From assembly GCA_023404095.1 (NCBI GenBank), contig JAEYDD010000067.1, forward strand, positions 62,001-126,000: a stretch of DNA of 64,000 nt. Direction: 5' to 3'. The notes under the pieces are model-generated. The model worked only from the letters and a program-made list of their open reading frames with translations, searched no databases and was not told the DNA's origin. The stretch is from Pseudomonadota bacterium. GTDB taxonomy: Bacteria; Pseudomonadota; Alphaproteobacteria; Rhizobiales; Rhizobiaceae. Positions 47,294 through 55,779 of the stretch are shown piece after piece. The position numbers were made by a program, and so were the translations under genes. The number at the start of each line of letters is the position of its first letter. The first letter of the stretch is position 1.

Positions 47294-47470
47294 ATGAAAC
47301 CCATCGTCTTGTTCTGTTCCGCCAGACGGCGGTCAAATAGGAGTGCCGGCTTTGCGGCGGTTCGGATCGAACTTCTATTCATCCGGCGGAAGAAAGAAAG
47401 ACATTTTTTGCCGAGGCGGGGAGTTGTACGCCGACGCTTTGCCCGGTGCTGCGCCGGCCAATATGCGCAA

Positions 47471-47836
47471 TCAGTGGCTTGTGGGCCGCTCTTCCTTTGC
47501 GCCCTGCGCAAGGGCGGGCGACGGCTTGCGGACAGGCGAGGCATTCCGCCATGCGGTTTCGACGATGTGCCGGACGGTTTCCGGCTCAGCACCGGCGAAA
47601 TAGAGCGAGGTCCAGCCCTTGTGCCCCCAGCCGCCGGGAACGGCGGAGCACAGTCCGGGTTCGGTTTGCAGCAGCATGGCCTGCTGGCCCGGCGTCAGCT
47701 TGCAGACGGCCCGCCCGGCTTCGGGAAGCGTCAGGAAGATACGACCGCGCACGCGAAAATCGCGCTTGCCAAAATGAGCGCTTTCTTCGGCGCCCGGCAT
47801 AGCCAGCGCCATCCGGGCCAGATCTTCGGATAACAT
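47471..47836 (-). CDS. MmcQ/YjbR family DNA-binding-fold protein
   Basis: 121 residues from ATG 47836; the longer ORF (to 48094) lies over a promoter on the other strand. Family features: MALAMPGAEESAHFGKRDFR, KLTPGQQAMLLQTEPG and GGWGHKGWTSLYFAGAEP. MmcQ/YjbR proteins share a CyaY-like fold and are suggested to bind DNA; the biochemical role is not known. Cytoplasmic, monocistronic. Confidence 0.87.
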   Translation of the reverse strand: MLSEDLARMALAMPGAEESAHFGKRDFRVRGRIFLTLPEAGRAVCKLTPGQQAMLLQTEPGLCSAVPGGWGHKGWTSLYFAGAEPETVRHIVETAWRNASPVRKPSPALAQGAKEERPTSH

Positions 47837-47914
47837 GTTCAAAGGTAGCACGGATCGGGGTGGGCAGAAAGGTGATGCCGCAGCCAGTTTTCTGAGAAAG
47901 ATAGGAAAAAAATC

Positions 47915-47944
47915 CTTGACGGCGTTACGGTCGTTTGTTATGGT
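47915..47944 (+). promoter_or_regulatory. Sigma70-type promoter upstream of the GTA-like cluster
   Basis: CTTGACG with TTGACG at 47916-47921 and TATGGT at 47939-47944, separated by 17 bp. This matches the alphaproteobacterial housekeeping consensus well. Predicted start near 47951, about 310 nt before the first GTA-like ORF. Confidence 0.6.
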
Positions 47945-47950
47945 TTCAAT

Positions 47951-48246
47951 ACAGTCGGAAAAGTGCGGGCGGAGAGGTCGCCGGGCGACCGGAACGCTGC
48001 GGATGGTCCCGGGAAAAGACGAGATCGATACCGGGATACGGCTTGCAGTACCGCTCGGGTCGCAACGCTGCCAAGGACCGGCCAAGCCACGCATGGCCCT
48101 CTCCCTGAAGCCTGCGACATGAGCGCGGGTCGCCTCCCTTTTCGGGGTGACATCCGCCCGCCGGCCGGCTGATTGAGCCGGCTATTGAGTTAGTGGTTCA
48201 AGTATGAGCTGAAGCGCCCGTCCGGTGAGGATCGCGGCGCTTTTTT
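47951..48246 (+). ncRNA. Candidate structured leader RNA or small RNA
   Basis: About 296 nt between the predicted promoter and an intrinsic terminator, without an ORF that looks real. A perfect 9-bp long-range helix (47965-47973 with 48153-48161) encloses smaller hairpins, such as 47976-47981/47985-47990, and an 8-bp helix with two G-U pairs (48129-48136/48144-48151). A further 7-bp stem (48164-48170/48176-48182) follows. No known RNA family is recognised. Either a stand-alone small RNA or an attenuating leader for the cluster. Confidence 0.4.
48212..48246 (+). terminator. Rho-independent terminator just upstream of the GTA-like cluster
   Basis: Stem aagcgcc/ggcgctt (48212-48218 with 48236-48242) followed by T at 48241-48246; loop of 17 nt. 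It sits only 17 bp before the first cluster ATG, so any promoter further upstream must read through it. Confidence 0.8.
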
Positions 48247-48262
48247 ATTTCCGGAGCAAGCG

Positions 48263-48829
48263 ATGCACGATTTTGACGACGTCGACCCGGGTCTGTTCGG
48301 CCTGCCGGCGACCCGGCCGGTCTATGACGGTTTCGTTGCGGGCGCCCGGTGGTGCGACGACGGGGCGGCGGCGGTCCTCGACCTCAAGTCGGAGACGGAC
48401 GGCGATCCGCTCGCCGACATGCAGGCCATGCTCTCCCAGATGACCAAGGAACTGCGCGAGCGTTTCCAGCGCTTCCAGAGCCAGAGGCGCTACGCCGAGC
48501 AGAGTGCGGACGAGGCGGTCGACGAGGCCGAACGCAAGCTCGGGCAGGCCGACGCGAAAGCGGCGATCGAGGCCGTGTCGCTGATCGTTCGCACGCTGGA
48601 GAAAATCGACAGCCTGCAGAGAACCATCATGAGCGAGCGGCGAGACGCCGAGGAGCGTCAGGGCGCGGTGGCCGACACCGACGCGCTGATCGTCGAGTTC
48701 GACCGGCGCGTCGAGGCGAAGGCGCAAGCTTATCTGGCGAAATGGAAAGCGGAACATAAAACCTGCGCGGGGCGGACGGAAGACGGGGCGTTTTCCGGCA
48801 GCGGCGCCGACGGCAAGAACGGCCCGTGA
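48263..48829 (+). CDS. Coiled-coil protein in the small-terminase position
   Basis: 188 residues; ATG 48263 follows ccggag at 7-8 nt. The central part (about 55-165) is strongly coiled-coil (MTKELRERFQRFQSQRRYAE, VRTLEKIDSLQRTIMSERRD). No helix-turn-helix is visible. It occupies the place of the small terminase (g1) upstream of the large terminase in gene transfer agents, where coiled-coil proteins without a DNA-binding domain have been described. Assignment by position only. Confidence 0.72.
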   Translation: MHDFDDVDPGLFGLPATRPVYDGFVAGARWCDDGAAAVLDLKSETDGDPLADMQAMLSQMTKELRERFQRFQSQRRYAEQSADEAVDEAERKLGQADAKAAIEAVSLIVRTLEKIDSLQRTIMSERRDAEERQGAVADTDALIVEFDRRVEAKAQAYLAKWKAEHKTCAGRTEDGAFSGSGADGKNGP

Positions 48830-48884
48830 GGAGCGCCGGCTCGCGCGGAAGATCGAAAGGGCAATTGCAAGGGCGAGCGGGCGC

Positions 48885-50672
48885 ATGGCGGACCAGACGG
48901 CACGCGTCGGCAGGCGGCATCATGCAGCCGTGTCCGATGCACTTGCCACGATGACGGCGCTGCAAGCGCAGATCGGTTCGAAAACGGTCTGGGAAGGCGA
49001 TGCGGGCGACAAGGCCGCGCAGCAGCGGGCCGTTCGCGGGACGGGGGGGAGGGCGCAACCAGCGCCAGTTGCCGCGGCGCGGGCGGGGCCTTCGACAGAT
49101 CCCGAGATAGAGGTGGGGTCAACGACGGATGCGGCGGCTCGGATGCGGCGATCGACAATCGGCGATGGCGCGGCGGACGGCGGATGCCGTTCGCATCCTC
49201 CCGAGGCGGCCGTTGCTACGGTGGTTGAGGGTGTGGTCCGGGGCACGGAAAAAGATGCGGACCACAAAGATGCGAACCACATGGAGTGTGCCATCGGAAC
49301 CGGAAACGAAACCGGTGCGGGCTCTGGTCTTGGCGCTGCTCCGGGCCTGAGCAAAACAGAGTTTGGCACATGGCAGTCGGTTGACTGCGACGGCGTCGAG
49401 ATCGGGGCGGATCCGCCGTTCGTTCCTGACCGGCCGCTGGACGTTGCCGGACTGCCGCTGGCTGCGGGTCTCCGCCTGTGGGAATTGCAGCGCCACCCCG
49501 CGCAGGAGCCGCCAAAAGGCGACTGGCGCGTCTGGCTGCTGATGGGGGGACGCGGATCGGGCAAGACACGGGCGGGGGCGGAATGGGTTCACGAGGTCGC
49601 ACGCAGGACGGCCAAGCTCAGGATCGCGCTGGTGGCCGAAACGCTGGGCGACGCCCGCGAGGTGATGATCGACGGTGTTTCCGGCATCTGCCGGATCGCG
49701 CGGCGGCACAGGCCGGAGTTCGAAGCCTCGCGCAGGCGGCTGGTGTGGCCGAATGGGACGATCGCGCAGATCTTTTCGTCGGAGGATCCCGAAAGCCTGC
49801 GTGGCCCGCAGTTTCACCTGGCATGGTGCGACGAGCTCGGCAAATGGCGGCACGCGCAGGAGACCTGGGACATGCTGCAGTTCGGCCTGCGGCTGGGCGA
49901 CCGGCCGCGGGCGCTGGTGACGACGACGCCGCGTGCGGTGGAGCTGCTTCGGGCGCTGGCGTCTGACCGGGGCACGGTGCTGGCGAAGATCCGCACGGCC
50001 GACAATGCCGGAAACCTGGCGAAAGGGTTCATCGAGGCGCTGAACGAGCGCTATGGTGGGACGCGTCTTGGGCGGCAGGAACTGGACGGCGAACTGATCG
50101 CCGACCGCGAGGACGCGCTATGGAGCCGCGACAGGCTGGAGGCGATCCGCCAGCGTATGTCCGGGCCGCTGTCGCGCATCGTCGTGGCGGTCGATCCGCC
50201 GGCGACGGCATCTGCACATTCCTGCTGCGGGATCGTCGTGGCCGGGCTCGACGAGGCGGGCCGGGCCGTGGTTCTTGCCGACCTCTCCGTCGTGGGCGCG
50301 AGCCCGGCCGGCTGGGCTGGAGCCGTGGTCCGCGCCTTTCGCCGCTTCGACGCCGACCGGGTGGTGGCCGAGGTCAACCAGGGCGGCGACATGGTGACGT
50401 CGGTGCTGCGCAGCATCGATGCGGTCCTGCCGGTGACCATGGTGCGGGCGACGCGCGGCAAGTTCCTGCGCGCCGAGCCGGTCGCAGCGCTCTACGAGCA
50501 GGGGCGGGTGGTGCACGCTGGTAGTTTTCCCGAGCTGGAGGACCAGATGTGCGACTTCGGTCCCGAGGGATTGTCTTCCGGGCGGTCTCCCGACCGACTC
50601 GACGCGCTCGTCTGGGCGCTGACGGCGCTGGTTCTGGAGCGGCGCGGTGAGCCGCGGGTGCGAGAGATTTGA
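48885..50672 (+). CDS. Large terminase subunit (GTA-like DNA-packaging ATPase/nuclease)
   Basis: 595 residues. Walker A GGRGSGKT (221-228) lies in KGDWRVWLLMGGRGSGKTRAGAEWV, the Walker B region is HLAWCDELGKW, and the nuclease domain has aspartates in VVAVDPPA and SPDRLDALVWAL. It pumps DNA into proheads. The first 180 residues are an unusual low-complexity extension; the family domain begins near 185. That part includes a 15-bp tandem duplication (49251-49280, encoding KDADHKDANH). A start further downstream is possible. GTA g2 position. Confidence 0.9.
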   Translation: MADQTARVGRRHHAAVSDALATMTALQAQIGSKTVWEGDAGDKAAQQRAVRGTGGRAQPAPVAAARAGPSTDPEIEVGSTTDAAARMRRSTIGDGAADGGCRSHPPEAAVATVVEGVVRGTEKDADHKDANHMECAIGTGNETGAGSGLGAAPGLSKTEFGTWQSVDCDGVEIGADPPFVPDRPLDVAGLPLAAGLRLWELQRHPAQEPPKGDWRVWLLMGGRGSGKTRAGAEWVHEVARRTAKLRIALVAETLGDAREVMIDGVSGICRIARRHRPEFEASRRRLVWPNGTIAQIFSSEDPESLRGPQFHLAWCDELGKWRHAQETWDMLQFGLRLGDRPRALVTTTPRAVELLRALASDRGTVLAKIRTADNAGNLAKGFIEALNERYGGTRLGRQELDGELIADREDALWSRDRLEAIRQRMSGPLSRIVVAVDPPATASAHSCCGIVVAGLDEAGRAVVLADLSVVGASPAGWAGAVVRAFRRFDADRVVAEVNQGGDMVTSVLRSIDAVLPVTMVRATRGKFLRAEPVAALYEQGRVVHAGSFPELEDQMCDFGPEGLSSGRSPDRLDALVWALTALVLERRGEPRVREI

Positions 50673-50715
50673 TACAATTTAAAAGAGTATAATATAGAAT
50701 TGCATTTTATTGGTG
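50665..50715 (+). promoter_or_regulatory. AT-rich island with a promoter-like TATAAT before the endolysin gene
   Basis: About 50 bp of very AT-rich sequence in a GC-rich cluster. It includes TATAAT (50688-50693) and TTGATA (50669-50674), but the spacing of 13 bp is too short for a standard promoter. Could be a promoter of another type for the endolysin, or a trace of an insertion. Confidence 0.35.
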
Positions 50716-50913
50716 CATTCCGTTCGCTGTTGTGCTTGAGTGCGTGGGGGCCGCCGGATGCATTCTCGGCGGGCGAAAGAGCCGGTTTCCTGCAGAGCTG
50801 AACGACGGAAACCGCCAGGCCGGTTACGCGAAGAGATGGAGCGGGGGCCTCGGCAGGATGCGCACCGGGGCCGCCATGCGCTTGCGGAAAATGTTGCTGC
50901 GACGGAGGGGATG

Positions 50914-51564
50914 ATGTCGATCAACCGAAAGTTCTTCTTCGACCGGGTGCGCATGCACCTTTACAAGAACGGGTTGGACCAGGACGCCGTGGACGGGCAT
51001 TCGTCGATTCTCGACCGCTGGGAAAAGGACATCCCCAAAGACGACGATCGCTGGCTCGCCTACATGCTGGCGACGGCCTACCACGAGACGGGCGCACGGA
51101 TGCAGCCGGTCGAAGAGAACCTGAACTATTCGGCCAAGCGCCTGCTGGAGGTCTTCCCGCGGCGCTTCAAGGATGCGGCGGAAGCGGCGCTCTATGCCGG
51201 AAAGCCGGAAAAGATCGCCAATCGCGTCTATGCCGACAGGCTGGGCAACGGCGACGAGGCAAGCGGCGACGGCTGGCGCTATCGTGGCCGCGGCCTGATA
51301 CAGATCACCGGGAAGGCGAATTATGACAAGTTCGGGATCGCCAAGTCCCCGGACGACGCCCTGCAGACGGATGGCGCGCTCACCATGCTGTTCGACGGCA
51401 TGATCAAGGGGCGCTACACGGGCAAGTCGCTGGAGGATTTCTTCGACGGATCTCGCGAGGAATGGGTCGAGGCGCGCCGTATCGTCAACGGCTACGACCG
51501 CGCCGACGACATCGCCCGCTACGCAAAGCATTATTATTCGGCAATCAGTTATACCACCGGCTGA
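50914..51564 (+). CDS. GH19-type endolysin (chitinase/lysozyme family)
   Basis: 216 residues from ATG 50914 (ggagg 5 nt upstream). Glycoside hydrolase 19 features: the catalytic Glu in LATAYHETGARMQPVEENLN, and RYRGRGLIQITGKANYDKFG, the substrate-cleft motif shared by phage endolysins of this family. C-terminal NGYDRADDIARYAKHYYSAI matches too. No signal peptide, so release would need a holin. It is not part of the standard GTA set and sits between terminase and portal. Confidence 0.88.
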   Translation: MSINRKFFFDRVRMHLYKNGLDQDAVDGHSSILDRWEKDIPKDDDRWLAYMLATAYHETGARMQPVEENLNYSAKRLLEVFPRRFKDAAEAALYAGKPEKIANRVYADRLGNGDEASGDGWRYRGRGLIQITGKANYDKFGIAKSPDDALQTDGALTMLFDGMIKGRYTGKSLEDFFDGSREEWVEARRIVNGYDRADDIARYAKHYYSAISYTTG

Positions 51565-51639
51565 GGAAGTGCCGGGCGCGGCCCGCCGGCGGCCGGCATA
51601 CAGCGGCCTGCTACTGCCCTTTCGACGAGGACATGTCCG

Positions 51640-52818
51640 ATGAGATTTCCGTTTTTGTTGCCCTGGCGGCGCGCCGGGGCGAATGGCGTTGCCATTCCCG
51701 AGACCAAGGCGACGGCGGGCGGCTTCGTGACGCTGACCGCCGAGGGGCGGGCCCGCTGGACGAGCCGCAGCTATGCGGCGCTGGCCCGCGAGGGGTTCAT
51801 GCGAAATCCGGTGGCGCACCGCGCCGTGCGGATGATCGCCGAGGCGGCAGCTTCGGTGCCCTGGCTGGTCTACGAGGGCGAAGAGGAGACGACGGACGAT
51901 GCGGCCGTCACGCTGCTGGCCCGGCCGAACCCGCGCATGGGCGGCAACGAATTCTTCGAAGCGCTCTACGGCCACCTCCTGATCTCCGGCAACGCCTTCG
52001 TCGAGGGCGTACGCATCGGCGGGACGCTGCGCGAACTGCATCTTCTGCGGCCCGACCGGGTACGGGTGCTGGAGGGGCGCGACGGCTGGCCGGAAGCCTA
52101 TGAGTACCGGGCGGGCGGCCATGCGCGGCGATATCCCGCGGCGGCGGATCTGGCCGGTGAGGAGGGGGCCGCCGTGCTGCATCTGCGGCTGTTTCATCCG
52201 CTCGACGATCATCTGGGGTTTGCGCCGCTGGAGGCTGCCTCCACAGCGCTCGACCTCTCCAATGCGGCAGCACAGTGGAACAAGGCGCTCCTCGACAATT
52301 CGGCGCGTCCCTCCGGTGCGCTCGTCTACCAGCCGAAGGACGGCGGCAATCTCGCCCCCGACCAGTATGAGCGGCTGAAGGTCGAACTGGAGGAGGGCTA
52401 TTCCGGGCCGGCGCGCGCCGGCCGGCCGATGCTTCTGGAGGGCGGGCTGGACTGGAAGGCGATGGGCATGAGCCCGCGCGAGATGGACTTCGTCGAGGCG
52501 AAGAACGGGGCGGCGCGCGACATCGCGCTGGCATTCGGCGTGCCGCCGATGCTGATCGGCATTCCGGGCGACGCGACCTATGCCAACTACCAGGAAGCCA
52601 ACCGCGCCTTCTGGCGCCTGACGGTGCTGCCGCTGATCTTCCGCACCGCTTCGGCCCTGTCGGGCTGGCTGTCGGAGGGGCGGGAAACCGCACTGCGGCT
52701 GGCGCCGGACCTCGACCAGGTGTCGGGGCTTTCGGCCGAGCGCGGTGAACTCTGGTCGCGGGTCGGCGCGGCGACGTTCCTCAGCGACGAGGAGAAGCGG
52801 CAGGCGGTGGGATACTAA
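51640..52818 (+). CDS. Phage portal protein (HK97 family, GTA g3-like)
   Basis: 392 residues. The portal forms the dodecameric ring at the capsid vertex. Typical stretches: FMRNPVAHRAVRMIAEAAAS near the N-terminus, GNEFFEALYGHLLISGNAF, KALLDNSARPSGALVYQ and the conserved FGVPPMLIGIPGDATYANYQ. Normal length. It lies 75 bp after the endolysin. Confidence 0.93.
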   Translation: MRFPFLLPWRRAGANGVAIPETKATAGGFVTLTAEGRARWTSRSYAALAREGFMRNPVAHRAVRMIAEAAASVPWLVYEGEEETTDDAAVTLLARPNPRMGGNEFFEALYGHLLISGNAFVEGVRIGGTLRELHLLRPDRVRVLEGRDGWPEAYEYRAGGHARRYPAAADLAGEEGAAVLHLRLFHPLDDHLGFAPLEAASTALDLSNAAAQWNKALLDNSARPSGALVYQPKDGGNLAPDQYERLKVELEEGYSGPARAGRPMLLEGGLDWKAMGMSPREMDFVEAKNGAARDIALAFGVPPMLIGIPGDATYANYQEANRAFWRLTVLPLIFRTASALSGWLSEGRETALRLAPDLDQVSGLSAERGELWSRVGAATFLSDEEKRQAVGY

Positions 52819-53052
52819 CATCCCCCAACAGCGCGTCTCTGTCTGCAAAGGCCGGGAGAGGGCTGAAACCGGAAAAGTGGCGGTTCAATCGGTTTCTCAG
52901 CTGGTTGAATCAATCTGCCAGCGACATCCGCCAGGCGATTCAAAAGATTCAGGATTTTCCAGCAGGTGCGACCCGGCGGCTTACGGGCGGCAGCGGCGTT
53001 GCGTTCGCCTGCTGGCACCGGGCGAGATCAGATTAATCGGAAAGGCTTAACG
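52819..53052. other. Short intergenic region inside the GTA-like cluster
   Basis: 234 bp between portal and DUF6107 genes. No gene is called. One frame stays open to 53036 and could encode a short amphipathic helix (FLSWLNQSASDIRQAIQKIQ), but no start codon with ribosome-binding site was found. Confidence 0.35.
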
Positions 53053-53361
53053 ATGGCTGACTTCGGAAACGACGCGCCGCTCTGGGGCGCACGCTGGGTC
53101 GGCTCGGCGGCGGGTGCCGCCGTGTCGCTCGTCTACATGCTGCCCAAGGGCCGCCGCGAGGCCGCCTCGCGCTTCATCACCGGCCTGACCTGCGGGATGA
53201 TCTTCGGCGGCCCGACCGGGATGTGGATCGCCACCCGCCTCGACATCGTCGCCTTCATATCGCGCTACGAGGTGACGCTTGCAGGCTCCGCCGCCGCCAG
53301 CCTAAGCGCCTGGTGGGGGCTGGGCGTGCTGATGCGGGCGGCAGACAGGATGAAGGGCTAG
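53053..53361 (+). CDS. DUF6107 family small membrane protein
   Basis: 102 residues, start ATG 53053. Three hydrophobic segments (WVGSAAGAAVSLVYML, GLTCGMIFGGPTGMWIA, AGSAAASLSAWWGLGVLM) make it a likely three-pass membrane protein. DUF6107 proteins lie at this place in rhizobial GTA-like clusters, in the slot of g3.5. Size and topology fit a class I holin, which would pair with the nearby endolysin. Function unproven. Confidence 0.83.
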   Translation: MADFGNDAPLWGARWVGSAAGAAVSLVYMLPKGRREAASRFITGLTCGMIFGGPTGMWIATRLDIVAFISRYEVTLAGSAAASLSAWWGLGVLMRAADRMKG

Positions 53362-53445
53362 GCGGGGCAACGGGCGGGCGAGGGCGGAGTGGTGCTGTCT
53401 GGCGCCGCACCGATCTCTCTTTGCTCGCCATGCTTGATGCAGCCC

Positions 53446-53490
53446 CACATCCGCCTGCCGGCACCTTTTCCCCGCGGGCGGGGAGAACGG
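53446..53490. repeat. Rhizobial intergenic palindromic repeat, copy 3
   Basis: Catccgcctgcc...ccccgcgggcgggga. It aligns by eye with the copy at 11503-11549. It sits in the 275-bp gap before the prohead protease gene, so the repeat family has entered the phage-like cluster. Confidence 0.6.
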
Positions 53491-53636
53491 GACGCGACTG
53501 CGCTTTGATTCATTTCTGGGTGTCGCGGTTTTGCCGCGGCTTCGTCGGCCGTGCGCGAGCCGGCGGAGCCCTATCGGGCGGTGGTCAATGGCTGCTGCCC
53601 CTGCCGACGGGTTCGTTCCAATATCGGAGACTTCTC

Positions 53637-54194
53637 ATGACGACTGACGGGCTGCCGGTCTGGCGGACGAAGAAATATGCGGACCTGACGCTGTCCGGGG
53701 TGACCGGCGACGGGGTCTTTTCGGGCTATGCGAGCGTGTTCGAGGAGGTGGACCTGGGCAAGGACGCGATCCAGCCCGGCGCCTTTTCAAGATCGCTGCA
53801 GAAGCGCGGGGCGGCGGGCGTGCGCATGCTGTTCCAGCACGATCCGAACGAGCCGCTGGGCCGCTGGCGGATGATCCGCGAGGACGGGCGCGGGCTCTAT
53901 GTCGAGGGCATGCTCTCGCCCGGCGTGGCACGCGCCCGCGAGGTGCATCAGCTGATGAAGAGCGGTGCGCTCGACGGCCTGTCGATCGGCTTCCAGACCG
54001 TTCGCTCGCGGACCGACCGCGTAAGCGGGGTGCGGCGCATCCTCGAGGCGGACCTGTGGGAAATCTCGATCGTGACCTTTCCGATGCTGCCATCGGCGCG
54101 GGTCTCGAACGTCAAGAATGCGCGGTGGTTCCGCGATCGCGAAACCGAGCTGGTCCGCACCATGCGGCGGGCGGCGCGGCTGATGAAACTCTAG
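53637..54194 (+). CDS. HK97-family prohead protease (GTA g4-like)
   Basis: 185 residues from ATG 53637. A serine protease that processes the capsid during maturation. Motifs: GYASVFEEVDLGKDAIQPGAF, FQHDPNEPLGRW (catalytic His), and GALDGLSIGFQTV (catalytic Ser). The end of the domain reads EADLWEISIVTFPMLPSARV. Directly followed by a large palindromic repeat and the capsid gene. Confidence 0.93.
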   Translation: MTTDGLPVWRTKKYADLTLSGVTGDGVFSGYASVFEEVDLGKDAIQPGAFSRSLQKRGAAGVRMLFQHDPNEPLGRWRMIREDGRGLYVEGMLSPGVARAREVHQLMKSGALDGLSIGFQTVRSRTDRVSGVRRILEADLWEISIVTFPMLPSARVSNVKNARWFRDRETELVRTMRRAARLMKL

Positions 54195-54295
54195 AGCAAT
54201 TCCGGTGAATTCCGCTTCACCGGATTTGCTCTGGATCCTTGTTTTTCCCCCCATTTCCAGCCGAAGCGATGCCGCTTCGGCTGGAAATGCTCTAG
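54191..54295. repeat. Double palindromic element between protease and capsid genes
   Basis: Two hairpins: 54193-54209 with 54216-54232 (one mismatch), and a perfect 17-bp stem 54252-54268 with 54273-54289. The ends ctagagca (54191-54198) and tgctctag (54288-54295) are also inverted copies, so the whole looks like one mobile rhizobial palindromic unit. It begins at the protease stop codon. It could tune protease-to-capsid expression by RNA processing. Confidence 0.85.
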
Positions 54296-54310
54296 CCAAA
54301 GGAAGACGCA

Positions 54311-55579
54311 ATGGAGATGGAAATTACGACCACCGCGCCGGCGATGACCGCAGCGCCCGAGACGAAGGCGGCGCCCGAAACCATGACGGCCGCCTTCGAC
54401 GACTTCATGGAAGCCTTCGAGGCATTCAAGGAGACGAACGACCGCCGGCTCGGCGAGATCGAGCAGAAACTGACGTCCGACGTCGTCACCCGCGACAAGC
54501 TGGAGCGCATCAACAAGGCGATGGACGAGCATAAGCGCACGCTCGACCAGATGACACTGAAGAAGGCGCGGCCGGCGCTTTCGCGCGGCAGCGACAGCAT
54601 CGAGGCGGCCGAGCACAAGCAGGCGTTCTCCGCCTATATCCGCCGCGGCGACGAGGCGGGACTGCGCGAGCTCGAGGGCAAGGCGATGTCTGTCGGTTCC
54701 GCCACCGATGGCGGCTACCTGGTTCCGGCCGAGACCGACACCGAGATCGGCCGCAGGCTTTCGGCCGCATCGCCGATCCGGGCGCTTGCCACCGTCCGGC
54801 AGGTCTCCTCTGCCGTCCTGAAGAAGCCGTTCTCGACGAGCGGCATGGCAGCCGGCTGGGTGGCCGAGACCGCGGCGCGTCCGCAGACCGCAACGATGCA
54901 GCTTGCCGAGCTCGCCTTCCCGACCATGGAACTCTACGCCATGCCGGCGGCGACGGCGGCCTTGCTCGACGACGCGGCTGTCGACGTCGAAAGCTGGATC
55001 ACTTCCGAGGTCGACGTCGTCTTCGGCGAACAGGAGGGCACCGCCTTTGTTTCCGGTGACGGGGTCAACAAGCCGAAGGGCTTTTTGAGCTATACCAATG
55101 TTGCCGACGACGACTGGTCCTGGGGCAATATCGGCTACATCGCCACCGGCAATGCCGGCGCCTTCAAGGCGGCCGGCCCATCCGACACGCTGGTCGACAC
55201 GGTCTACGCGCTGAAGGCGGGCCACCGCCAGAATGCCTCCTTCGTGATGAACCGCAAGGTGCAGGCCGAGATCCGCAAGTTCAAGGACGCCGACGGCAAC
55301 TATCTCTGGCGTCCGCCGGCCGGACCCGGCCAGCAGGCCTCGCTGATGGGCTTCCCGCTTGCTGAGGCCGAAGACATGCCCGATATCGCCGCAAACAGCT
55401 TCTCGATCGCCTTCGGCGACTTCCGCGCCGGCTATCTCGTCGTCGATCGCACCGGTGTGCGCGTGCTGCGCGATCCCTATTCCGCCAAGCCGTACGTGCT
55501 CTTCTACACGACCAAGCGCGTGGGCGGCGGCGTGCAGAATTTCGAGGCGATCAAGCTGGTGAAATTCGCCGCAAGCTGA
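54311..55579 (+). CDS. Phage major capsid protein (HK97 fold, GTA g5-like)
   Basis: 422 residues. The N-terminal 110 residues are a helical delta or scaffold region (FMEAFEAFKETNDRRLGEIE), which the prohead protease should remove. The mature HK97-fold part begins near GSATDGGYLVPAETDTEIGR and includes AVDVESWITSEVDVVFGEQE, FVSGDGVNKPKGFL and FRAGYLVVDRTGVRVLRDPY. Main structural protein of the particle. Confidence 0.95.
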   Translation: MEMEITTTAPAMTAAPETKAAPETMTAAFDDFMEAFEAFKETNDRRLGEIEQKLTSDVVTRDKLERINKAMDEHKRTLDQMTLKKARPALSRGSDSIEAAEHKQAFSAYIRRGDEAGLRELEGKAMSVGSATDGGYLVPAETDTEIGRRLSAASPIRALATVRQVSSAVLKKPFSTSGMAAGWVAETAARPQTATMQLAELAFPTMELYAMPAATAALLDDAAVDVESWITSEVDVVFGEQEGTAFVSGDGVNKPKGFLSYTNVADDDWSWGNIGYIATGNAGAFKAAGPSDTLVDTVYALKAGHRQNASFVMNRKVQAEIRKFKDADGNYLWRPPAGPGQQASLMGFPLAEAEDMPDIAANSFSIAFGDFRAGYLVVDRTGVRVLRDPYSAKPYVLFYTTKRVGGGVQNFEAIKLVKFAAS

Positions 55580-55779
55580 GGCGGGCGGCCCGCAACCAAA
55601 CGCCACGATCGGCGTTTCTCCCGAATGCATCGTACCGGCGGGTATCCCCCAAGCCGCCGGTATGAGGGGTGGATGCGGAAGACCTCCCGCCGCATCCACC
55701 CGCCTCCGATCCACCGCATGTGTGCCTTGGAACACTGGCGGCGAAGCATCGGCCATCCCTCCCAATCGCGAGCCCCTCC

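Noticed and set aside
48180..48205. Possible tRNA T-arm (ggttcaag)
   Set aside because: No acceptor stem, anticodon arm or matching D-arm around it.
52826..53036. Open frame encoding an amphipathic stretch between portal and DUF6107 genes
   Set aside because: No start codon with a ribosome-binding site could be found, so it is not called as a gene.
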